Both the position numbers and the translations under genes were made by a program. From Desulfobulbaceae bacterium (GTDB lineage: Bacteria > Desulfobacterota > Desulfobulbia > Desulfobulbales > SURF-16), in contig PKTX01000079.1 in the NCBI GenBank assembly GCA_002868945.1, forward strand, positions 1-47,512: a DNA stretch of 47,512 nt, in the 5' to 3' direction. Shown in pieces: positions 8,991 through 17,915 of this stretch; position 1 is the first letter of the stretch, and each line of letters starts with the position of its first letter. The notes under the pieces were generated by a model, which made no database searches, was not told where the DNA came from, and was given only the letters and a program-made list of their open reading frames with translations.

Positions 8991-10031
8991 ATGACTATTG
9001 ATCCGGAAGTCATAAAGGCGCAAGCGCTCAAATCCACCCGGGACATCCTGGCTGACTCCCTCAGCTTCAGTGCCATGCCCGAGAAGGAACAGAGGGCGCT
9101 TTTTAAGGATATATACAACCAACAGGTCAGCAGCCTGTCGCAGGCACCGGACGTAGAGGCCATGAGAAAAGTGCCGAAGATACGGGATAAAAAGGCGTCC
9201 GACCTCATTGAGGATGAACGCCACTACAACAAGCGCATTGACGAGGCCGGCCAGATGGCTGGAGATTTTGTCCGCCAGGTCAACTTTCCCCAGTTTGTCT
9301 CTGATCTGCTCAAGGGGGTCTTTGACGCCAATCTCGAGGTGACCCTCAAGCAGATGGACAGCTACCAGCAGCTCCTAAAAACCGCCTCAGCCTCCATCTC
9401 CAAATTCGTCCAACAGGTGGATGACGCCGCCGCCTTCGGCTACCTGGCCGAAAATAATTCCGATGAGTTCAGCATCGATTTTTCCGATGACGAGACGGAT
9501 GACACGGGCCAAGCCAAGGCCATCCTCACCGACAAGGACGGCACCCCCCTGGATATCGGCGACAACCAGGTCAAGGCCAAGATCATGGACGCCAAGATCG
9601 CCATGGCCAAGGAGCAGCGCAAACTCCTGCGAGAAACCATCCTGATGGGTATCACCCGCCTGGTGGTTGAAAAGGGTAATGTCAAGGCCGCGGTGATCTT
9701 TGACATCAAGGCCAAGGAGCAGATCAAAAAGGCGGACAAGGCCGCCTCCAAGCAATCCTTTTCGGCCGGCGCCTATGCCAGGGGCAGCACCGGCCTGATC
9801 GGCAAGATTTTCGGGGGTGGCGGGGCCGGCGGCAGTTCGTCGTATCGTTCCACCCAGATCTCGGTGTCATCGGCCAAAAGCGAGGCGTCCACCGAGCTGG
9901 CCGCCAAGATCACCGGCTCCGTGGATATCACCTTCAAGTCAGACTACTTCAAACTCGACAACTTCATGGAGATAGAGCTGGCCGATATCAAGGCAGGCAG
10001 TCCTGGCAGCAAAGAAGAGAAGAAGGCGTAG
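8991..10031 (+). CDS. unrecognised cluster protein with Gly/Ser linker (346 aa)
   Basis: Family not recognised. A strong ribosome site (ggaggttctctag) precedes the ATG at 8991. The first about 140 residues are helical and charged. Residues about 150-170 are acidic (FSIDFSDDETDD). A Gly/Ser-rich linker (GKIFGGGGAGGSSSYRSTQ, around 275-295) leads to a short beta-rich C-terminal module (GSVDITFKSDYFKLDNFMEI). It has no signal peptide or transmembrane segment. The helical body, flexible linker and beta-module arrangement suggests a structural or tethering protein. The next gene begins 6 nt after its stop, so the two are probably translationally coupled. Confidence 0.82.
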   Translation: MTIDPEVIKAQALKSTRDILADSLSFSAMPEKEQRALFKDIYNQQVSSLSQAPDVEAMRKVPKIRDKKASDLIEDERHYNKRIDEAGQMAGDFVRQVNFPQFVSDLLKGVFDANLEVTLKQMDSYQQLLKTASASISKFVQQVDDAAAFGYLAENNSDEFSIDFSDDETDDTGQAKAILTDKDGTPLDIGDNQVKAKIMDAKIAMAKEQRKLLRETILMGITRLVVEKGNVKAAVIFDIKAKEQIKKADKAASKQSFSAGAYARGSTGLIGKIFGGGGAGGSSSYRSTQISVSSAKSEASTELAAKITGSVDITFKSDYFKLDNFMEIELADIKAGSPGSKEEKKA

Positions 10032-10037
10032 ACCACC

Positions 10038-12140
10038 ATGGCCCTGGCATTACTGACAGAGGAAGGGTGTACCGGCCCTCACCACTGCTTCCGGGCGGAA
10101 CTGGGCGCCAATGCCTTCTACGCCTATGCCATTGGTGACCATCATCAGGTCTTTACCAGGGAGGGGCGCAAGGTGCTGGCAGCGCCGACCTATAAGTCGC
10201 GGCTCATGGGTCCCATCCCGGCCACCTCCCACGGCAGGGTGGCCATCAAGGTGCCGGTTGGCCGCTTTTCCGGCACTCATCGCGCCATCCAGCTCTACAC
10301 CTTTCGGACCCGAGACCTGCGCGGACCCGCCTTTTCAGACATCATTTTGACCATTCCGGCGGCGCCTTCAGTACCGGCGCCAGCTACGGCCATGGCAGAG
10401 GAGCCCGTGATGCATGTAGACGATTATGACGAGTATGTGGACAACGTTGCCTTTTCTTATAAACCGGCGCCGGTAAGCGAGGCCCTCTTCCTCGGCGCCA
10501 TTTCCGGGGTGATAGGGAAACTCCTGCCCGTGGCCGGCAAGATCCTACCGGCCCTGCTTGGCGGCGCCAAAAAGAAAGGCGGCAAAACGGGTGCTGCCAA
10601 AAAGGCGGCAGTCCCTGGTGGCGATCCAATGATCAGGGCCATTACCGAGCTTCTCCAGCAGCTTTTAAGCAGCAAGGCCACGGCCCAGGGTGTTTTTTAC
10701 ACCGACCGCCGGATCGCGGCCCAGGCGGCCAGCCTCCAGCAGCAGTATGCCGAGGCCCAGTTTGCTCCGGCCCTGCTTGCCGCCCTGCCGGCCCTGGCCC
10801 CCATCCTCAAGAACATCCTGTCGCCGGAGACGGTCAAAAGTGTGGTGGAGAGCGTCTCGCCCACCAAACTGGCCGGCATAGCCGTTGACGGTCTCAAGGA
10901 CGCCTTGAAGACCATCACCAACCTCGACAAGGCGGAACTTGACTTCCTCACCAAGATCAATCCCGGCGTTGACGATCCGGCCTTGGACAAGCTGCTCATG
11001 GAGATGGGGATTGCCGTTCATCTGGCCGCGGACGACATCCCCTACAAGCGGGTCAACGCGGTGAAGCTTGACTTTGACGGCGTCAAAACCGTGCTGATAA
11101 ACGGCCGGACCCGGATTGCCTACCGGCACGGTCACGACCTGCATTTTCCACTGCGCCTCAACACCCCGCAGACCATCAGAAGGGCCACCCTCCACCTGCG
11201 CATCAAGGATCCGGAAAGCCTCAAGACCCTGGTCGAAAGCTCCCAGCCCCTCAAGGATTTAAGCGGCGGCGCCATTGCCGGGACCCCCCAGCTTCCTGCC
11301 GTCAGGCTGGCGGACCTCAAAGCGGGTGAGGAGTATCTGGTCAAGGCGGAGCTGGTCTGGAAAAACAAAAAGGGTGCAGCGCGCGGCACTGCGGTCAGCC
11401 AGCTCATCACCCTGATGGGCGGCGACATCTTTGACCGCGTTGAGGAGGTTGTCGGCAAGGCCATTGTCACCGACAAAAATCAATTCCCGGCCTTTAGCCA
11501 CAAGGTGTGGCAGGACTCCTTCCATAAGGATCTGCGCCGCGTCACCTTCCAGTGCCGCTACACCTATGCCCTGGCGCCGGAGCGCGGCAATAACGGCCGC
11601 AACCCCACCCTGACCCGCATAGAGGACAAACAGTTACGCCACGACCTGGGCAAACTGAAAAGCGGCATGGAACTGAGCCCGGACGCCTTAAACCGGCTGC
11701 TGCCGCGGATCAGTGCCCACCCCTCGCTCTCCGCCTTGGAGCTGGCCGCCCTGCGCACCGACGACTTCCATAAACGATACAACGTCGCGGCCCGCAGCCG
11801 CCTGGAACTGGGGGCACCGCCAGGGGACAGTGCCGCCCTCTTTGTCTACCCGGAGTTCACCATCCGGCGCATTGTCCTGCGCACGCCAACGGATATCGAC
11901 ACCGACACCGCTCAGGTGCTGGCCACCGCCGAAAAAAGCGTCTTCTTTCCCATGGTGGCAGCGGTCCATTTCTGCGTCACGATCACCGGCCAAGACGTCA
12001 GACCTGGTGATGACAGTATCGACGGCATGAAGATCAAGACCAGAAAGCGCACACCGGTCTTCCCGGTGCAACTGGTGGAAATCAAGCATGGTCGGCCAGC
12101 GGACCAGACCGAGGCACGGAGAGTTGCAAATGGCAACTAA
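10038..12140 (+). CDS. unrecognised cluster protein with amphipathic/hydrophobic segments (700 aa)
   Basis: Family not recognised. Residues 20-108 look beta-rich and soluble. Residues 147-177 form a glycine-rich hydrophobic or amphipathic stretch (GAISGVIGKLLPVAGKILPA) followed by a Lys-rich patch (AKKKGGKTGAAKK). Residues 243-262 form a second hydrophobic stretch (APALLAALPALAPILKNIL). The C-terminal half is mixed alpha/beta with repeated Ile/Val strands. Hydrophobic segment plus basic patch is typical of membrane-active or membrane-inserting proteins, but there is no classical signal peptide. The gene overlaps the next small gene by 11 nt. Membrane insertion is inference; the coding assignment is firm. 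Confidence 0.82.
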   Translation: MALALLTEEGCTGPHHCFRAELGANAFYAYAIGDHHQVFTREGRKVLAAPTYKSRLMGPIPATSHGRVAIKVPVGRFSGTHRAIQLYTFRTRDLRGPAFSDIILTIPAAPSVPAPATAMAEEPVMHVDDYDEYVDNVAFSYKPAPVSEALFLGAISGVIGKLLPVAGKILPALLGGAKKKGGKTGAAKKAAVPGGDPMIRAITELLQQLLSSKATAQGVFYTDRRIAAQAASLQQQYAEAQFAPALLAALPALAPILKNILSPETVKSVVESVSPTKLAGIAVDGLKDALKTITNLDKAELDFLTKINPGVDDPALDKLLMEMGIAVHLAADDIPYKRVNAVKLDFDGVKTVLINGRTRIAYRHGHDLHFPLRLNTPQTIRRATLHLRIKDPESLKTLVESSQPLKDLSGGAIAGTPQLPAVRLADLKAGEEYLVKAELVWKNKKGAARGTAVSQLITLMGGDIFDRVEEVVGKAIVTDKNQFPAFSHKVWQDSFHKDLRRVTFQCRYTYALAPERGNNGRNPTLTRIEDKQLRHDLGKLKSGMELSPDALNRLLPRISAHPSLSALELAALRTDDFHKRYNVAARSRLELGAPPGDSAALFVYPEFTIRRIVLRTPTDIDTDTAQVLATAEKSVFFPMVAAVHFCVTITGQDVRPGDDSIDGMKIKTRKRTPVFPVQLVEIKHGRPADQTEARRVANGN

Positions 12141-12426
12141 GACGATGAACCCGGATATCCTCGATTTTCTGGCACCGGTGGCAGAGCTGGTAAACGGCTT
12201 TACCGATTTCCAGGAACAGATTGCCGATCACGACCAGGGCATGGCCTGCTCGGTGACAAAAATTGCCGTGGAGGTGCCGGTGGAGATCCATACCGAGGTT
12301 GACGATGATGGCGGAGTGGCGCTGGTCAGTGCGCCGCCCACCCAGCAGATAGAGACATCAATTTTCCCCGTATTGCACACAATGCGGCTTGTATTGGTTG
12401 CCGACCATGGTGCAGAGAGCAAATAA
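12130..12426 (+). CDS. small beta-rich cluster protein (98 aa)
   Basis: Starts at the ATG 12130 inside the end of the preceding gene, with ggagag 7 nt upstream, and overlaps the following gene by 20 nt. The N-terminus is helical (NPDILDFLAPVAELVNGF). It is followed by alternating-hydrophobic strands SVTKIAVEVPVEIHTEV and the motif SAPPTQQIETSIFPVL. The strand pattern resembles residues about 36-80 of the next product, so the two could be distant paralogues or partners. It has no signal or membrane segment. Function unknown. Confidence 0.75.
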   Translation: MATKTMNPDILDFLAPVAELVNGFTDFQEQIADHDQGMACSVTKIAVEVPVEIHTEVDDDGGVALVSAPPTQQIETSIFPVLHTMRLVLVADHGAESK

Positions 12427-13174
12427 CCACTGGAATATCGAGCGGTTCCTCGACTCGTTCATCATTGAGCTTGATAAGGCCCAGGACACCTTGGCCATCA
12501 AGGGCATCAACCGCAAACTGACCTATACGGTGAAGGACGTGGCCCTGGACCTCCATGTCTTCCCCAGTTTTCAGGAGGGCAAGGTGCTGTTCACCAATGC
12601 CAAGCCGGGTGAGACCGGGGCCTCTAAGATGTCGATCCAGCTCGGCTCCATTACCGATGCCCAGATCGCCCAGCACGCCCCGGAACCGCTGCGCGCCGAC
12701 GATATCGCCCTGGACGAACTGGACGAGATTGACGATGACACCAAACGCGAGATGCGCAAGATCGGTGTGAAATCGGTAAAGGATATCAACAGAATGGAAG
12801 AAAGAAATATCAAGGTGGAAAAAGTGCTCAGCCCCGACAGCCATGACAGCAAGAAGGCCAGGGCCAGGTATGATCGGCTGGCCAAGATTATCCAGCAGGC
12901 CCGCCGCCGCCAGAACGCCCCGCAGGTGCGCGGCGTCAGTCTGGCCCTGGCCGCGGACAGCCCGGTGCTCATGCTCAGCGGCGACAATCTGGTGGTAGAG
13001 CGCCAACCGGGCTATCCCGCCGCCTTTATCAATAACCGGCCGGTGACGATCACCGACAGCAACGCCCGGTCCATTGCCCTGCGCGTCAACAGCGAGCTGT
13101 TCCACAAGGGGGGCAATTCGGTGCAGATCGCCCTTGACCCCTTTGCAGTGATCAACCTCGAAGTAGATGCATGA
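12407..13174 (+). CDS. cluster protein with trypco2-like N-terminal domain (255 aa)
   Basis: From the ATG at 12407. Residues 1-85 have a helix (FLDSFIIELDKAQDTL) then strands (YTVKDVALDLHVFPSF...VLFTNAKPGETGASK). This is the order and spacing I associate with the trypsin-co-occurring domain trypco2, known from protease-centred conflict systems. The match is from memory and moderate. A charged helical linker with a possible helix-hairpin stretch (KIGVKSVKDINRME) follows. The last about 85 residues are an Ig-like beta module (VRGVSLALAADSPVLMLSGD). It is soluble with no signal. Alternative: a plain adaptor or structural protein unrelated to trypco2. Confidence 0.75.
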   Translation: MVQRANNHWNIERFLDSFIIELDKAQDTLAIKGINRKLTYTVKDVALDLHVFPSFQEGKVLFTNAKPGETGASKMSIQLGSITDAQIAQHAPEPLRADDIALDELDEIDDDTKREMRKIGVKSVKDINRMEERNIKVEKVLSPDSHDSKKARARYDRLAKIIQQARRRQNAPQVRGVSLALAADSPVLMLSGDNLVVERQPGYPAAFINNRPVTITDSNARSIALRVNSELFHKGGNSVQIALDPFAVINLEVDA

Positions 13175-13210
13175 CCATCCTGGCGTGCACAGCCCTTTCT
13201 TAGGTGAATT

Positions 13211-15601
13211 ATGGCGACCTCAAAAGCAATATATATCTTCTACGGCTTTTCAGGGGATCCCGGCAAGACGCCGGCCTTTCCCGGCGGCACGGATAACGAC
13301 ACCTCCCTCAAGCTGGTGGCCGAGACCCTGAAGGATACCCTGGCCGGGCTCTACCCCTCCGACACCATCCAGGTGGTGCAGGCCTGGCAGAAGGATATCA
13401 TCCTCACCACCCTGGTCAAGGCCACCCAAAAAATCCGCCAGGTCCACATCGCCTGCCATGGTGACTCCACCATGCTCTCCCTGGCCTACAAGTTTGACCA
13501 CGGCAAGCGCCTCAAAAAGCGGGCCAAGAAATTTAACGCCATGAAGGGCACGGCCAAGGACCGGGCCATCAAGGCCATGCAGGCGGAGGATGCCCTGGTG
13601 GCCGGATTCTTCAGCCAGGCCATGGACCCTACCACCCTGACCACAATAAAGGGCAACCACAGCGCTGGGGCGGCCTGGCAGATCTGGGGCTGCTACTGCG
13701 GCTATGCCACGGATAAATTCTCCGGTTTCGGTGATGCCGTCATTGACCCCTACCTGAAACGTTTCAACCTGGGCAAACTGAGTCTGCCCGGCATTGCCGT
13801 GGAGATTGCCACCAGCCTGGGGGTTACCTGCACCGCGGCCAAGGGTGGCGCCGGCATGAACTTCTGGCACGGCGAACCGGGCAAAAAGGTGGTGCAAAAC
13901 AGCCGCACAACCAAGGCAAAAAAACCTTTCTGGCTCTGGAACACCAAGGGCTCCTCCTGGGTGACCTATGATGCCGGCGGCAAGACCATTGCCAAACCGC
14001 TCATCTTCCAGGTGGCTCGCAATAAGGCCGACCTGCCCACCCCCAAGCCGCCGACCTGGCTGACCACGGCCGGCCTGGTGGCGGCTGGCTTCTCCCTGGG
14101 ACGGACCCTGGGTGCCAAGACCAGGCCCGGCAAGACCATGTCCTCCTTTTTTGACCAGGGCAACCTGCCCCAAAGAGCGACGGAAGAGGCGCCAGACAGC
14201 CAACCGACCACCTTCAGCGCCAGCATTCCCACCCCTCCCCCCTTTGTGCAACTGCGCACGGCCTGGGGCGCCAAACAGGTGGGCATGGTGGGCGCAGTCC
14301 ACACTCCGCAATATATCACCCTTCACCACACCACCACCCCCAATAACGACAGCCTGACGCCGGAGCGACGGATCAAGGCCATTCAGAAATATCACCTGGC
14401 AGCAGACACCACGCTGACGCCGGCCAAAAAGCCGTGGTCAGACATCGGCTATCATTTTCTGATCAGTGCGGATGGCCGCATCTGGCAAGGCAGGGAGAAT
14501 GTGGAACGAACCGGGAGCCATGTCAGGGGGCACAATAAGGATAATATCGGTATCGCCTTTCTGGGCAACTACCAGGTGGCCAAGGTGCCGCAGGCCATGC
14601 TCGACAGTGCGGCTAGGCTCATCGCCTGGCTCTGCAACAAATACAGCATTACCTGCGCCAGTTCACACATCAAGGGCCACCGCGAGTGGGCGGCCACCAC
14701 CTGCCCCGGTGATTTCCTCATGGCCCGGTTGCCCGCCCTTCTCCAGCAGGCCGGGCAGCTGGCGGCACCCCAGGAGGTGCCGGAAACATACGCCATGGCG
14801 GTGGGCGCCGATTTCGCCGGGCGGCCGGCCATGGACCCGCACCAGGCCCTGCTCAGGAGCCTGTCCGAACTTCAACCACCTACGGCGGAAAACACCAACG
14901 ACTGGCCGGAGGCCGCCGCCGAGCCCACCAACCACATCGTTGCCAGCCAGCCCCTGTGGCAGGCAGCCACTGCACCGGAGAGCGCAGCTGAGGTCGCCGC
15001 CCTGGGTAATGAGGAGCTGGAATCGGAGATGACCGATATCCTGGACGCACAGGCACTCGCCGATGACCACGACGATTTTCAAAAAGACCTGCAGCAGGCC
15101 GTCCTGGGCCACTATAAGGGGGCCGAAGAAAAATCAACCTCGCCGGCGGCGGCCCACCGAAAGGTGACAGGTCATCCCAGCCACGATGTCTTTGAGCATC
15201 TGGGCAGTGACCTCTCCCATGCCACCACCTTTGAGCTGGGCACGCATGAGATAAACCGCCGCCTGGATGCCTTTGCCGCCGAGGTAGGCAGTGAGGAACC
15301 CACAGCCAGAATGCCGCCGGCCACTGAAAAAGATCAACAGCAGGCCATGGCTCTTGATGAAATGGATTTCATCTCATCCCTGGCCCTGATCGAGGACGCA
15401 CTCAAACAGAAAAAACAAGGGGATGCCACAGCCCAGCCGGCGCCGCCCCAAGCTGACAGCACGCCGCCCGAACAAGACCAACAGCAACCTCAGGAACCAA
15501 GAGAACAGGAATCTGCTCCTGAGGTGCCCGCCACAGAAGATGAAACCGATAAACACGAGGTTATTGAAGATACCAAACCGCAGGAGGCTCACAATGGGTA
15601 A
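13211..15601 (+). CDS. clan-CD-like domain fused to N-acetylmuramoyl-L-alanine amidase (796 aa)
   Basis: Multidomain protein. Residues about 1-225 have a core strand ending in His-Gly (RQVHIACHGDS, H83-G84) and a later strand ending in Cys (WQIWGCYCG, C161), the His-Gly...Cys order of clan CD peptidases (caspase/CHAT). That reading is inference. Residues 347-515 are an amidase_2/PGRP-type domain that should cut the MurNAc-L-Ala bond: YITLHHTTT (Zn His 372/373), IGYHFLISADGRIWQGRE, IKGHREW (H490) and TCPGDF (C498). Residues 515-796 are low-complexity, acidic and Pro/Gln-rich with no fold visible. It has no Sec signal. It overlaps the next gene by 8 nt. Confidence 0.88.
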   Translation: MATSKAIYIFYGFSGDPGKTPAFPGGTDNDTSLKLVAETLKDTLAGLYPSDTIQVVQAWQKDIILTTLVKATQKIRQVHIACHGDSTMLSLAYKFDHGKRLKKRAKKFNAMKGTAKDRAIKAMQAEDALVAGFFSQAMDPTTLTTIKGNHSAGAAWQIWGCYCGYATDKFSGFGDAVIDPYLKRFNLGKLSLPGIAVEIATSLGVTCTAAKGGAGMNFWHGEPGKKVVQNSRTTKAKKPFWLWNTKGSSWVTYDAGGKTIAKPLIFQVARNKADLPTPKPPTWLTTAGLVAAGFSLGRTLGAKTRPGKTMSSFFDQGNLPQRATEEAPDSQPTTFSASIPTPPPFVQLRTAWGAKQVGMVGAVHTPQYITLHHTTTPNNDSLTPERRIKAIQKYHLAADTTLTPAKKPWSDIGYHFLISADGRIWQGRENVERTGSHVRGHNKDNIGIAFLGNYQVAKVPQAMLDSAARLIAWLCNKYSITCASSHIKGHREWAATTCPGDFLMARLPALLQQAGQLAAPQEVPETYAMAVGADFAGRPAMDPHQALLRSLSELQPPTAENTNDWPEAAAEPTNHIVASQPLWQAATAPESAAEVAALGNEELESEMTDILDAQALADDHDDFQKDLQQAVLGHYKGAEEKSTSPAAAHRKVTGHPSHDVFEHLGSDLSHATTFELGTHEINRRLDAFAAEVGSEEPTARMPPATEKDQQQAMALDEMDFISSLALIEDALKQKKQGDATAQPAPPQADSTPPEQDQQQPQEPREQESAPEVPATEDETDKHEVIEDTKPQEAHNG

Positions 15602-17417
15602 TCGACTTGCCAGCGTGGAACAGGCCATGCGTTTTTCAAGGGGAAAGCTCTCTGCCCCGACATCCACCCCCTGGGCCACAGGACAGGCAAGTTTTTTTGC
15701 CTTTGCCAAGGCCGTCAAGGCCCGGGCCGAGAAACCGTGGCCGCGTGTCCATCATCCGGACAAGAGCACGGCCTGGGCCGGCCCCCTGACCGTGATGATC
15801 AACTGGAAAAACAGAGAAAACAGCAGTGTTGCCGAGGTCATCAGCAAACTGGATGGGGCGGCCCAATCTGCCTTCCAGGCGGGCCGGCCCCTCAGCCGTG
15901 ACGAATGGGACGATGTTCTTGAGGGGTCGGCTCTGGTGAGCCGACCCCTCAAGGCAGGTCAGGACAAAATCATGGAGGAGATGCTGCTGCGCTATGGCCC
16001 TCTCTGGCTGCGCAAGGCCGATGCCCGAGGCTCTACTGTGGGCCATGTGGTCGTGGGCCTGGAGAGCGTCGGCCAGGCCGGCCCCCGGGTGGAGGTGATC
16101 GACCCGGCCAGCGGCCGAGGCCGGCGCCTTGCCCTGGCCCGCCTTATCAAAGGCGCCAAGAATCTGAGTATCGCCCACTGGCCGCAGGATGCCCGCCTGG
16201 CCGGCAACAGTACCACAAGGCAGGGACTGGGCTACACGGCCACGCCAGACAGTGTGCAGCTGAGCACCAATCGCCCCTGGTCTGATTTTTTTCACTTTAG
16301 AGGCGGCACACGGTTTGTCGTCGATGGGCCTGCCGCCTATAACGGCACCGGCATTGTCAAAGAACTCAGCGCCGCAACGCTCTCCTTTACCCTGGACATG
16401 CCGCAGTACTCCATTATGGACATCTCCATTCCCCGCGTCAACCTCCTGGTCAAGGTGACCTACTCGGCAGAAGGAGCCGGCAATGGTGGCATTTTCGAAT
16501 ATAATGGCACTACCTATACCGACAACAATCTCACCATTAAGACCAAGGGCGATCGGCGCCTCCTCAAACCATCCATTATCATTCCCGGCATCCAGATCAA
16601 TGAAATCAGCATGGAGAAGGAAAATGCCGACGAGATTGATCTTGATATCATGATTGATGGCTCCTCCTATGATTTTAACCTGGAGCGCATCCCGGCCGGT
16701 TCGGCAAAAGCGCATGGACTCAGCCTCCATGAAATGGCCAGGGGACAGGGGGTATCGGACACCTTTAACGTGGCCTTGACTGTCCCTCTGGTCAATATTA
16801 CCCATGCCGGCACCTATCGCTTGGCCTATGATCGGCTAGCGGCCCAGGGATACGGAATGCCGGAGCCACTGCCGGCCAGGAACAGAAGGATTTTTCGCGG
16901 TCAGCAGTCCCTGCAGGATGCTTTGAACAGCTGGGCTCCGTTGCTGGCCAAGGTGGAGATGACGGCGCCCAGTCTTATCTTGACCGGTGGCCTTTATGTG
17001 AATAAAGCGGGTCAGCATGGCCAGGGTTTGGCCATCGATGTTGACGGGTTGTGGTGGTCTGATACCAATAAATTTTTAACCATCAATGCTCCGCAGGACT
17101 GGTACCGTTATCTGCGCATCGAGGCCTCCCTGCGCAAGGTGTTCGGCACCGTCCTCAACTACGATTATAATGCCGCCCATCGCGATCATTGGCATTGTGA
17201 TCTGGGCACCAGTACGGCCTGGCGCCATGTGGAATCCCAGGTGAAATTTGTCCAGCGGGTGCTCAACGAATTATACAAAGAGACGCTGTCCATTGATGGC
17301 AAATGGCAGGGTGATACGGTCACTGCCGCTAAGAATGCAAGCTATGACCTGGACAAGGACGGTCATTGGGACCGTTTTCTTGACAATCTTATCAATGCCG
17401 AATGTACGCCGGCCTAA
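15594..17417 (+). CDS. C39/C70-like pseudopeptidase fused to extensin/M15-type peptidase (607 aa)
   Basis: Starts at ATG 15594 after a near-perfect aggaggctcaca. Residues 50-175 look like a papain-like C39/C70 domain: DKSTAWAGPLTVMINW, then GPLWLR, GHVVVGLE (H151) and VEVIDP (D170). The nucleophile position, usually CWAA, reads AWAG (A60), so this domain should be inactive. Residues 200-415 are unassigned beta-rich sequence. Residues 460-540 fit the extensin-C/M15 metallopeptidase fold: HGQGLAIDVDG (H475, D482) and HRDHWHCDL (H532, H534), expected to cleave D-amino peptide bonds in peptidoglycan. Residues 545-607 resemble a peptidoglycan-binding repeat (FVQRVLNEL...LSIDGKWQGDTV). Last gene of the cluster. 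Confidence 0.85.
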   Translation: MGNRLASVEQAMRFSRGKLSAPTSTPWATGQASFFAFAKAVKARAEKPWPRVHHPDKSTAWAGPLTVMINWKNRENSSVAEVISKLDGAAQSAFQAGRPLSRDEWDDVLEGSALVSRPLKAGQDKIMEEMLLRYGPLWLRKADARGSTVGHVVVGLESVGQAGPRVEVIDPASGRGRRLALARLIKGAKNLSIAHWPQDARLAGNSTTRQGLGYTATPDSVQLSTNRPWSDFFHFRGGTRFVVDGPAAYNGTGIVKELSAATLSFTLDMPQYSIMDISIPRVNLLVKVTYSAEGAGNGGIFEYNGTTYTDNNLTIKTKGDRRLLKPSIIIPGIQINEISMEKENADEIDLDIMIDGSSYDFNLERIPAGSAKAHGLSLHEMARGQGVSDTFNVALTVPLVNITHAGTYRLAYDRLAAQGYGMPEPLPARNRRIFRGQQSLQDALNSWAPLLAKVEMTAPSLILTGGLYVNKAGQHGQGLAIDVDGLWWSDTNKFLTINAPQDWYRYLRIEASLRKVFGTVLNYDYNAAHRDHWHCDLGTSTAWRHVESQVKFVQRVLNELYKETLSIDGKWQGDTVTAAKNASYDLDKDGHWDRFLDNLINAECTPA

Positions 17418-17570
17418 AGACAGCTGTTGTTGACAAACAGGGCGGCGTCTTGAGGTCTCATCTGGCGCATGGGGCTCCTCGCAAGGAAGAGCGCCCCAGG
17501 TCTGTTCTTTTTGGGGCCGACAGAGGGGGGTGGTGCAAGGCAGTCGTCTTTCTTGGCTATCGCACCCATA

Positions 17571-17606
17571 AAAAAAGCCCTGCTTGGTTAAGCAGGGCTT
17601 TTTTTA
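17571..17606. terminator. bidirectional intrinsic terminator closing the cluster
   Basis: Perfect inverted repeat aagccctgctt/aagcagggctt with a ggtt loop, flanked by an A-run on the left and a T-run on the right. It works in both directions and lies between the convergent peptidase gene (ends 17417) and the minus-strand small gene (ends 17610). Confidence 0.9.
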
Positions 17607-17609
17607 TGG

Positions 17610-17915
17610 TTAGGCCATAACATCTATTTTTTGTTCTCTATCCTCGGGTGGTGGCTGCGGCCTGGACTCATCACGCTCAGTACTTGACTCTAGCCGATTT
17701 TTCTCCGCACCTTGCGAGACCTCGGCAGCGGCCCGTGACGTCTCCAGGGCGGCAGCCGAAAAATTCGCCACAACCTCCTGGCCGTTTTCACTGGCCTGAC
17801 CGGCCCGATTCATCTCGTTTTCCCGGTTGGCAACCTTGATTTTGGTGCCGCTATCCAAATTCTGGGGCCTGTTACTGTCCTGGACAGTGGTAACACTTGC
17901 GCCGTCAATAGCCAT
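17610..17915 (-). CDS. small polar hypothetical protein (101 aa)
   Basis: Start ATG at 17915 with a strong ribosome site (aggaggggtatt). The product is polar and Glu/Ser/Arg-rich, with a central helical Ala-rich stretch (VVANFSAAALETSRAAAEV) and a Pro/Glu-rich disordered tail ending DREQKIDVMA. It has no Cys, no signal peptide and no membrane segment. It resembles small flagellar or chemotaxis-associated orphan proteins only in composition; I do not recognise a family. Monocistronic: its 3' end meets the bidirectional terminator. Confidence 0.7.
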   Translation of the reverse strand: MAIDGASVTTVQDSNRPQNLDSGTKIKVANRENEMNRAGQASENGQEVVANFSAAALETSRAAAEVSQGAEKNRLESSTERDESRPQPPPEDREQKIDVMA

